This document shows positions 56,453 to 64,000 of a DNA stretch of 64,000 bases, piece by piece; the first letter of the stretch is position 1; the number at the start of each line of letters is the position of its first letter. This DNA comes from Leguminivora glycinivorella. Taxonomy: Eukaryota > Arthropoda > Insecta > Lepidoptera > Tortricidae. Location: the NCBI RefSeq assembly GCF_023078275.1, contig NC_062991.1:2418001-2482000 (forward strand). Direction: 5' to 3'. The notes beneath the pieces are model-generated. The model was not told the DNA's origin and did no database searches. It saw only the letters and a list, made by a program, of their open reading frames with translations. Position numbers and translations under genes: made by a program.

Positions 56453-56642
56453 TAACACGTTAACGCAATTGTATATTTATTAGAGAGTACCATAAATGCA
56501 GTTGCTGTAACTAACTTTCTTGTTCTATCAACCATTTAATGAAGTTTACATAAATGAAGAGAATGTAATATATTGGGTTGGTAAGAAAGTAATGAGCGAA
56601 TCATAACCAATATTGTAATTTTTATTTAATTTATTATTTTAA

Positions 56643-57665
56643 TCATTTATCAAAAATATAACGGCCTTCGTTATCTACTACTTGTCTCCATCGTTCTGGT
56701 AAAGAATGAATAGCATCGGCGAAGAAGTTCTTAGGTTTAGATTCAAAACACTCAGCTATGTACTGTCGTAGATGGACTTGATCATCGAACTTTTTTTCAT
56801 TCAAGGCATTGCTTAGCGATCTGAACAATGCGTAATCTGTAGGTGCCAAGTCTGGAGAGTACGGTGGATGAGGTATCACTTTCCAACCTAGCTCCAATAG
56901 CTTTAGCCGAGTCACTTTTGCAATGTGTGGGCGAGCATTGTCGTGTAAGAAAAAAACTTTAGCATGCTGTGGAAGATTCTGACAGATTTTTTGGTTTAAA
57001 TTTTCAAGCTGATTACAGTATACTGATGCGGTAACAGTCATTCCACTTGGTAGGAGTTCCCAGTGAATAATACCGTGAATATCCCACCAAACGGACAGCA
57101 TAACTTTTTTCGGGTGAGGCTCTGTTTTTGGTGCCTCTATTCCTTTTTCGTTTAGAGCTAGCCACTGACGTTTGCGTGTGTGATTTATATATAAGACCCA
57201 TTTTTCATCTCCAGTGATAAGATGGTCCAACCAGTTGAATGTGCGGCGAAAAGACAGAAGTTGTATGCAGATATCGGCACGGCGGTTTAGTTGATGTCTA
57301 TCAAGTTCGTGCGGTATCCAAACACTGTATTTGTAGTTTTTTCCCAACTCGTGTAAATGTGTTTCTATGGTGACATGAGAGCAGCCTAACTCGGTAGCAA
57401 GAGTACGACTCGTTAGCCTCGGATCTCCTTCAATTAAGGTTTTTAATTTGGCTACATCAATCTTCACCGGTCGACCAGACTTAGGTTGATCTGATAATGA
57501 AAAGTCACCACTACGAAACCGCTGGAACCATCGTTTCGCCGTGGCCTCAGACACAACTTCAGGAGCAACACGCTGACATATATTACGCACTGCTTCGGCG
57601 GCTGAATGGCCAGACTGAAATTCATATAGTAAGCAATGCCTTACATGCACTTTTAATTCGTCCAT
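56643..57665 (-). CDS. mariner transposase, intact, DD34D
   Basis: 340 aa, the usual length. The N-terminal paired-type DNA-binding region (two helix-turn-helix segments, about 1-110) is followed by the linker WIPHEL (116-121). The catalytic triad is Asp153 (TGDEKW), Asp242 (LHDNARPH) and Asp277, 34 residues after Asp242. The YSPDLAP signature is at 269-275. It cuts and pastes the element at TA sites and acts in the nucleus. No stop or frameshift. The ends beginning with TTGGGTTGG suggest the cecropia-like group, with low confidence. It may still be active. Confidence 0.95.
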   Translation of the reverse strand: MDELKVHVRHCLLYEFQSGHSAAEAVRNICQRVAPEVVSEATAKRWFQRFRSGDFSLSDQPKSGRPVKIDVAKLKTLIEGDPRLTSRTLATELGCSHVTIETHLHELGKNYKYSVWIPHELDRHQLNRRADICIQLLSFRRTFNWLDHLITGDEKWVLYINHTRKRQWLALNEKGIEAPKTEPHPKKVMLSVWWDIHGIIHWELLPSGMTVTASVYCNQLENLNQKICQNLPQHAKVFFLHDNARPHIAKVTRLKLLELGWKVIPHPPYSPDLAPTDYALFRSLSNALNEKKFDDQVHLRQYIAECFESKPKNFFADAIHSLPERWRQVVDNEGRYIFDK

Positions 57666-57702
57666 TTTCTTCCTTATATTAGCTCGGCGACAGCTAGTGA
57701 AT

Positions 57703-57738
57703 GACTGACGAGAAACTGTGCGACTCGCCCTTTATATA
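57703..57738 (-). promoter_or_regulatory. TATA box and initiator of the mariner transposase gene
   Basis: TATATAAA on minus (57738-57731) and TCAGTC (57708-57703), about 32 nt apart, between the right end and the ATG at 57665. Confidence 0.55.
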
Positions 57739-59452
57739 CTTTCGACCATAGAAGATTCTAGAACTCTCTCAAAAATTTTATGTGGAATTCAATCGATCGC
57801 TCATTACTTTCTTACCAACCCAATATATCAGATGACTTGTATTCTTAACGATACCTATTATTGGCCTAACTAAAGTTTTATAACCTTTACAAGAATTTCT
57901 TGTGGAGTTTACATTATTTTGTTTATTTAGACACTCCATTTGTTATAAATACTGAATAATCTAGTAATACACACAATTTGACTGTGTGACCCTTACAATA
58001 TTTTTATTTTATGATACGTAATGTATATATTACCTTTACAAGAATATATTGTCAAGGTCACATTTCATTTATTAAGCTCTGCAAGAAAATATTATTTATT
58101 TGTACGGTCCACGTGTTATGATTACTAAATATTTTAGTAATACACGCTATTTTAATGTGTAGCAATTACAAGATAACTAGTTCACTAAGCTCAACGCATT
58201 TAAACAGACTAGTTTAGTTATTTATACTATGTGAACAATTGTCCCAGAATTTACTAGATTTTCTCGTTCAGATTACACTATTCAGGTATCATGGACGAGA
58301 CTTTTTTTTCCGTGTGGGCGGAACCGAACCTTCGATCGAAACATGATACTTAAATATACCCAAAAACATATGTTACTCCGTATAGACGGATAAAGTCTAA
58401 GAAAAAAACGTACCTCAAAGCCATAGAGAAAAAGGTACGGTGGCCTAGATGGCGTTACACCTAGCGCTAATATTAATATTTGACATTTTAACACATATCA
58501 ATTTAATAAATACGGGCCAAATTGTCAAAATTGAGGTTCAAAAGTTTTAAGCTTGCACTGAAAGAAATAATTAACTGAACTAATTCAGTTGTTTCAGAAA
58601 TAATTGAACTCAAGTTATAGCGAAACAAATTTTAGTTAAATTTACATAACTAATATTGTGGTGTAATACAATACTAGTCATGTTATTTTGTATTTGATGT
58701 GCAGTAATTTAATATTAGGCTGTTATTAACTTAATCAACTTAAACGAAGTAGTAGAGCTGCTGCAACAGAACTGTCTTTTTATAATTAACTTAAATGTAT
58801 CCTTAATTATTATCAGTACGTTAGACTACGTTTTACCAAACTATGTATTGTTGTTCCAACAAAACTGTATATGTTTGCAGACTGTTAAAGTGTTTGATTG
58901 ATTTTAACCAAATCTAATAGCATACTAATAATTTTACCTTACATAACTACCAGGTAACAATTTCATTCAAATATTAGACAAACAATTATGTTGTCTTTAA
59001 TTTACTACTCTATTTATTAACAAAAAATAGTTTTGTAACAAATAAGTGATTTTACTTCTTTGTTGCTTACTTAACTTAACTTAAGGAAAACTATAGTTAT
59101 AAAGTACGTAATGTTTAGTAAAACACTACAAAACTTTTGTTATCTGTAGCTCGAACGATTGTTTATAACATGAAACAGAATGACGCGACGCGCACAGCCG
59201 CACAGTAAACGGACCGGACCGAAGCAAACCTGTTCGTTCCCGTTTGTGTTTCCTCGAGACGAGAGTCTCAGCATTTCAGCACGCATCACAGTTTGTTCAG
59301 TCCGGTTGTTATTAATAAAATTCATGGTATTTGTGAAGAAAACCTTGGAGGCAAGGGCGGGTGCACAATATGAGTGAACTTGAGGAGGCGGCGGCGGCGG
59401 AGTCAGCCAGAACCTCCGAGTGTGAGATGCCTCGTGTACTAGTACCACTACG

Positions 59453-60000
59453 ATGGAGGAGTACCTAGCGTCGTGACTCCTCCCTATGTAAATATTTAGA
59501 TGTTTAATGGTAAGTAACAACATTTAATAACAATAATGAATTGCATGATATGGGAGCTGTAGTTGTAGCGTAAGTAGATATCTACCAAACGTGCTTAATG
59601 CCCATAAGTAGGATTGAATACGCAATTAATTAGGTGGAAGTTTTCTTAATTCCTAAGTTTAATACGTAGGTTTACAGGGGGCAATTTACAGGTAGGTAAA
59701 CACAGCAGGTAGGTTTGTAGGTCAGGAATTAATTCTACTACTAATTTCCAGTAACATAGTAAACGAGTGGTCAATACCATTACCTATATTCCTTTCACTG
59801 CGGCGTTTTCAGTTCACCTTGGTTATGGGGTTACAATTTTATTGTTATTCGTTGGAATAGTTGGAAAGTTCTATTGTATGTTCTATTATCCTTTATCAGT
59901 GAACGTTGGTATTCTGACATTTGTGTACGTTTTAATTTCAGAACACAGAAAACATATTGATATTTTGCAGTTATTATCAGAAGAGGAAATATAAGAAATT
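59453..60000 (+). pseudogene. Decayed SAM-like coding remnant of element B
   Basis: Exon 1 starts MEEYLAS at 59453, has a TGA and a TAA in frame, and ends at a GTAAGT donor (59510). After a TTTTAATTTCAG acceptor (ends 59941) a segment reads HIDILQLLSEEEI and then a stop. YI...ID...LL.L.EEEIKE is the pattern of a SAM-like fold, so this looks like a nonsense-riddled copy. The exon phases no longer match. The hydrophobic 75-aa frame at 59767-59994 is mostly intron. Confidence 0.4.
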
Positions 60001-60096
60001 ATTACAAGGCGAAACTGATTACCCAAACAGCCATGCTACAAAACATAATTAGTATAATTACGGACGCATTTTCCAAAAAAGTAAGTACCTATAGAA

Positions 60097-60176
60097 TCTG
60101 TTCGGAAAGAGAAGAGTAGTGAAATGTATGGGGTTGGGGTCCAATACATTCCACGACTCTTCTCTTTCCGAACAGA
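60097..60176. repeat. Hairpin MITE, 80 bp
   Basis: TCTGTTCGGAAAGAGAAGAG is inverted at CTCTTCTCTTTCCGAACAGA. The stem is about 32 bp around a GGGGTTGGGGTCC loop. Confidence 0.8.
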
Positions 60177-61073
60177 CTAACATCACCACATCCTTTGATT
60201 TCATATGTATCTTTTAATATTAACGATTGTTTTGTTTTTGTATTTAGAACCCTTTTTTACACGATAAAAGTTCAAAATGGTTTTGTAATATGTACAAAAA
60301 TAAAACATTATTAAAAAGTATACGAGGACTGAGGAAGGTACATATTAAATTGAATGTTTCAGAACATTGTGAAGAAGTCCTGGACGCAGCATTTATGGCG
60401 ACCCCTTTTTTGGTGACTACTTCGAACGTAGGCAAGAGTAAGAATTAAACCAGGTCTACTCTAAACTTCTCTGGTGGCCGTCTAAGCTGATTGTGCCGGA
60501 AGGATTTTTTTTATGCATGTGAAATGTGCTGCGCAAATAGAAGAGACCATCGCACGCAGAGCGGAATGACGGTGCGAAATGGAATTAACGTTGCCGCCGT
60601 CTAAATTGTAAGATATTCTATCAAAGCTCTAATAAACCTAACTGTAAATAATGTTCGTTACGAAATGCAGTTGATGCGTGATTTAAAATAAATTTGTTCT
60701 TAATGCACTGGGTAGCTCTTGGTCTAAAGTAAAAGCGAAACATAAGCATAAGTTAGTATTTCCATTGTTTCTATTTTTTGATGATTACGAAATCAGAAAG
60801 TAAATAATGTTATAGTGTCATAATTTTATTATAATATTTCGGAAATACAGGAATTATTTGAATAAAACTGTACTTAGCATTTAAATGAAGAGTTTTACTA
60901 TACCTACCTACCTAAAATTTGAATATTCGTATCAAGACGCTTTACGTTAATTATTTATGAAAATAATGGAATTTAATTATTTTTAATGTAAGTAACACCA
61001 ATTCAAGTAAAACCCCGTCTTAATATGAATATTTATCAGAATTCAGTCAAATAATAAATATTATAAATATACT
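60177..61073. other. Interior of element B, nothing recognised
   Basis: A 63-aa minus frame (60244-60435) is unsupported. Confidence 0.4.
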
Positions 61074-61529
61074 GTAATTCCACTATATTTTGTTAGTTAA
61101 ACGTCGGATCAAATAGCTACCAGTCCATCCGGCAATTAACTTAGTACAAAAAGGGACGATATCAATGAATCCGTCCTTAAATTAATCAACGAGAGTATAG
61201 TAAAATCACATTGTATTGAAATGAATTGTAACAATACCTTCTAGTAGCATTACCTGATCACTTATTACGAATATTATCTAAGATTCAGTTTAGGACCTAA
61301 ACGGAATTGCTACAGGACGGAGCTAAAAACTTAAACTGAATCGTAATAAGTGATCGGGTAAGGCTACTAAAAGGTTATTCATTTCAATACAATGTGATTT
61401 TACTATACTCTCGTTGATTAATTTAAGGACGGATTCATTGATATCGTCCCTTTTTGTACTAAGTTAATTGCCGGATGGACTGGTAGCTATTTGATCCGAC
61501 GTTTAACTAACAAAATATAGTGGAATTAC
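61074..61529. repeat. Foldback MITE, 456 bp
   Basis: GTAATTCCACTATATTTTGT at the left and its inverse at the right. The arms match closely for about 150 bp and continue less perfectly (GATCACTTATTACG / CGTAATAAGTGATC) to the centre near 61300. Confidence 0.85.
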
Positions 61530-62087
61530 CATTTTAATTATAGATTACTAAATTGGTCGAGCTACTTGTAGCTAAACAGTTTTGTTATTAGTTACCAGAC
61601 TAAACTTTCTGATTAACAACCTAAGTATTGTAACACGTCAACAAATTAAATTAGTTACCAGTTGATGAACAGTTTGACTACTAATAAATAAATCAATTCA
61701 GAAAATAATTGAACAGTTTAATTACTAAGTAAATGTAGGATTATTTAATTATTACAAAACATTTTTGTGTTTGCAACCAACTAGATGTTATAGATTCGTA
61801 AGCAATTTGGTTGTGAAATAGTTAAATTATTTGTTCCATAGTAACAAAATGGCGCTTGTACTTTTGTTGCAAATCACAAAATGTTATAATTATTACTAGA
61901 CTATTACCATTGTTATAAGTAGAACATACAATTTAAAACAGTAACATAAATAGTTAAGTTGTTCATAACTCAACACAAATAACAAAACACGGTTTGGTAA
62001 TGGGTAACACGTAGTTCGCAAGTCACAATTTTTAGGTAAGCAGTAACCTAAAATTTGGTTACAGTTATGCAAACATTTCTTTCAGTG
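61530..62087. other. Right subterminal zone of element B
   Basis: AT-rich, with scattered short motifs such as TTAGTTACCAG and TAGTAACAAAAT. No coding. Confidence 0.4.
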
Positions 62088-62202
62088 TGTGTCGAGAGAT
62101 GGCAGTCTATGCACTGTGATTCTGATTACTTATTTTACTTTGACAGTAACTCTCTAATTCTCGATCCTCTTTGATATACCGAAACTAAAAGCCACAGACA
62201 CT

Positions 62203-62868
62203 AAAGGTTTCCCCAAACCTATCGACGCGAAATCGGCATTCGCCGACCAAAAATCGTTCGTCGTCGCTAAACGCAACCGTGCGCATGTTCAATTGTTCAT
62301 ACTAGAGATGGGCCGAATATTCGGTAAATATTCGGTATTCGGCATATTCGGCAAGTTTTTCAATGTTCGTATTCGGCCGAATAAATCGGTTGCTTGCCGA
62401 ATATTTACCGAATAAACAAAGTAAAAAAATAATGAAGATCTTACGTATTCCTTTGGATAATAAGCTCCTATTTTAGTAGCTTTCTAAGGAACTACTAGAA
62501 AGAGATAATTGCCTATGCGTCAAAATACAAATACAAAGTTGGAAAAACCGTAGTTTAAGAGTTGAGAAGAGTTTAGAGTTGTTTTAACTAAGTTTTAGTT
62601 AAATTCACTAAATCGTAATAACATATGTAGTTCTAGTAACATATGTAACCATTATCAATCATTTAATAGTTTTTTCTTAACATCCGCTTTCTACATATGG
62701 CGTAACCGAATATTCGGCCGAATGTGCGGTTCGGTAAGAGCTGAACCGAATGTTCGGCCGAATATTCGTATTCGGCAAAGTCCATATTCGGCCCATCTCG
62801 AGTTCATACTAACGAGCGATTTTAGTCGGCGAAAGCCGATGCCGCGTCGATATGTTTGGGGAGACCCT
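62203..62868. repeat. MITE of the TTCCCCAAACCTAT family, host of a nested hAT
   Basis: TTTCCCCAAACCTATCGACG on the left and CGTCGATATGTTTGGGGAGA on the right. The inner copies of AAATCG and GCCGACCAAAAATCG are mirrored beyond the nested element at 62303-62801. Confidence 0.7.
62303..62801. mobile_element. Non-autonomous hAT MITE, 499 bp
   Basis: Flanked by GTTCATAC at 62295-62302 and 62802-62809. The ends TAGAGATGGGCCGAATA and TATTCGGCCCATCTCGA are followed by repeated ATTCGG/CCGAAT motifs. No transposase. Confidence 0.9.
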
Positions 62869-62871
62869 AAG

Positions 62872-63098
62872 CACAGTATAATAAAGACTATCGTACAGTA
62901 TGGCCACTCCCGCTCCCCGCTGAAAGCGCCGCCCACCCCCTCTCGGTTACCTCACAGTTACCGCCTGTCAAAAACGCAAATAGTCTACCTGTCATATCTC
63001 ACTCATACAAGCATGGTATGCATTCACCTACACGAGCTTAGAATGTGTGCTAGGAACGCGCCTCTTTCATATATTTGATCGCCAGTGTCCAAGATGTG
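62872..63098 (+). mobile_element. 230-bp repeat family with 7-bp TSD, copy 4
   Basis: 227 bp from CACAGTATAATAAAG to CAAGATGTG, flanked by CCCTAAG at 62865-62871 and 63099-63105. It landed at the right end of the MITE at 62203-62868. Confidence 0.88.
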
Positions 63099-63383
63099 CC
63101 CTAAGTTAGTAAGTTTTCAGCTCTCTATAAAATGAAGCTGAATAGGTGTTTCCTAAATGTAAACAAACGCTCCAATATAAAGGTATATAATATTGAAGCT
63201 ATATAATACCTGCGTCAACATTTCCTAATTTAATTTACAAGTTTATGTTGACTTAGCGGTTTTGTAATTAATTTTAAAGTTCAGATTTGTCGAGAATCAA
63301 ACATTAAAGTATATTGTGTTTAGTAAATGTTTTATATGTCGAAATTGTTGTCAAAGACATGTTTACCTATGCGAATACGTGTA

Positions 63384-63519
63384 CAGTCAACCAATTGGAA
63401 CCTTAGGCCACTCTACAACCATGTCAAAATGACAAGCAGTAAGAGATTTCTTACAATCTGATTTATAACGTCACTATGACATAGTTCTACAGTGGCCTAG
63501 GGTTCCAATTGGTTGACTG
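63384..63519. repeat. Tc1/mariner-type MITE, 136 bp
   Basis: CAGTCAACCAATTGGAACC at the left is inverted at the right, with TA on both sides (63382-63383 and 63520-63521). Confidence 0.85.
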
Positions 63520-63596
63520 TACCTATAGTCTGTAGTAGGTATTTAAATAAATGTAAACTAAATCTACCCTCAAAAGATTCCTTAAAAAAACAGTAA

Positions 63597-63828
63597 AGGT
63601 TGTACATTTGGATCACGTCTCCGATTTTGATAAAAATTGGTAGGCTGATAGAGTCCATGATGCTGAGCAAGATCCAATGGGTTTTCCAAACAGTCCCTAG
63701 TAGTTTGTATGAAACTTTCCTTTTTTGTTACCGAAAATGTATAGAAATCTGGTAACAAAAAAGGAAGGACTCTATCAGCCTACCAATTTTTATCAAAATC
63801 GGAGTCGTGATCCAAATGTACAAACTTT
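63597..63828. repeat. Foldback MITE, about 232 bp
   Basis: TTGTACATTTGGATCACG with CCGATTTTGATAAAAATTGG and GGCTGATAGAGTCC on the left. All are inverted on the right around an inner hairpin CCTTTTTTGTTACC / GGTAACAAAAAAGG. Confidence 0.85.
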
Positions 63829-64000
63829 TCGGGAATTGCTGTTGAAATAAAAGTATATATTGTCAGCATTCAAAGCATGTTTTTGTCAATGGACTAGCTA
63901 GAAAAAAAGGCCATTAGATTCAGTGATTCAGCCCGATTATGCTTCTTATTCTTTGCCCAAATACTCGATTACTCAGTATTAAGTTTAATAGATGTTGAGA

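Larger units (their letters stand above)
56571..57825 (-). mobile_element. Full-length mariner element, 1255 bp
   Basis: Perfect 29-bp ends starting TATTGGGTTGGTAAGAAAGT, flanked by the TA duplication (56569-56570 and 57826-57827). Contains one uninterrupted transposase frame. Ends and frame are undamaged, so it looks like a young insertion. Confidence 0.95.
53722..58314. mobile_element. Large element A, class uncertain, 4.6 kb
   Basis: Ends CACGGAAAAAAAA and its inverse, each flanked by TG (53720-53721 and 58315-58316). Inside both ends lie repeated TTCTTGTAA / TTACAAGAATAT sites, on the left in a degenerate tandem repeat of about 180 bp (53960-54530) and on the right in inverted orientation (57850-58200). 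It contains an eroded gene (54689-55860), a foldback (56025-56452) and a mariner (56571-57825). The neighbour at 58556-62087 has the same style of ends. Confidence 0.65.
58556..62087. mobile_element. Large element B, class uncertain, 3.5 kb
   Basis: Ends CACTGAAAGAAAT and its inverse, each flanked by TG (58554-58555 and 62088-62089). AT-rich outer zones contain repeated GTTAC/TTAGTTA motifs. The interior has a decayed gene (59453-60000), a 32-bp-stem hairpin (60097-60176) and a 456-bp foldback (61074-61529). It is probably related to element A by end sequence and organisation. Confidence 0.6.

Noticed and set aside
59767..59994. 75-aa hydrophobic membrane protein
   Set aside because: The frame runs through the apparent intron and acceptor of a decayed gene; only the last residues have coding character.

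Overview
This is eukaryotic, AT-rich, repeat-saturated DNA, almost certainly from a moth or butterfly. The evidence is the dense set of repeats that I recognise as typical of lepidopteran genomes: foldback MITEs, LINE 3' tails, the 'aaccgacttcaaaaaaggag' family and the 'ctacggaaccctaaaa' family. These identifications are from memory, not from a search. I find no convincing host protein-coding gene. Essentially everything supported is a mobile element or its debris.

The centrepiece is a complete Polinton/Maverick (virus-like self-synthesising transposon) at 27691-47469, about 19.8 kb. It has 6-bp target-site duplications (ACTTTC) and terminal inverted repeats of about 2.2 kb. On the minus strand it carries a tightly packed virion module: packaging ATPase, a small basic protein with a hydrophobic tail, a 281-aa protein of unknown role, an integrase with chromodomain, penton, a glycine-rich small protein, major capsid protein and an adenovirus-type protease. 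A protein-primed family B DNA polymerase and a 95-aa protein lie upstream. Each TIR carries a spliced small gene of unknown function. The right copy is intact and the left has a premature stop. The polymerase reading frame is broken four times and the penton once, each at a short homopolymer. The small basic protein gene is broken once in the other direction. A 4.15-kb non-autonomous hAT element filled with satellite DNA sits inside the first coding exon of the polymerase.

Left flank (1-27690): foldback MITEs, a tRNA-derived SINE head, a 1.09-kb direct duplication, hAT elements at 5333-6072 and 24338-26630, RTE-like LINE debris, and two very large foldbacks (15252-17414 and 19037-22923). Three of the four copies of a 230-bp repeat family also lie here.

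Right flank (47470-64000): LINE fragments, a paralogous empty site for the 24-kb hAT, and two adjacent large elements of uncertain class (53722-58314 and 58556-62087). These two share CAC-KGAAA-type termini and contain eroded exons. The first hosts a mariner (56571-57825) with an intact 340-aa transposase. A nested stack of MITE, hAT MITE and the 230-bp family ends the region.

The elements interact mainly by nesting, which gives a relative age order. The Polinton genes would cooperate as a virus-like unit: polymerase copies the DNA, ATPase packages it, capsid proteins and protease build the particle, and integrase inserts it. This copy looks recently functional but now broken, unless the homopolymer breaks are assembly errors.
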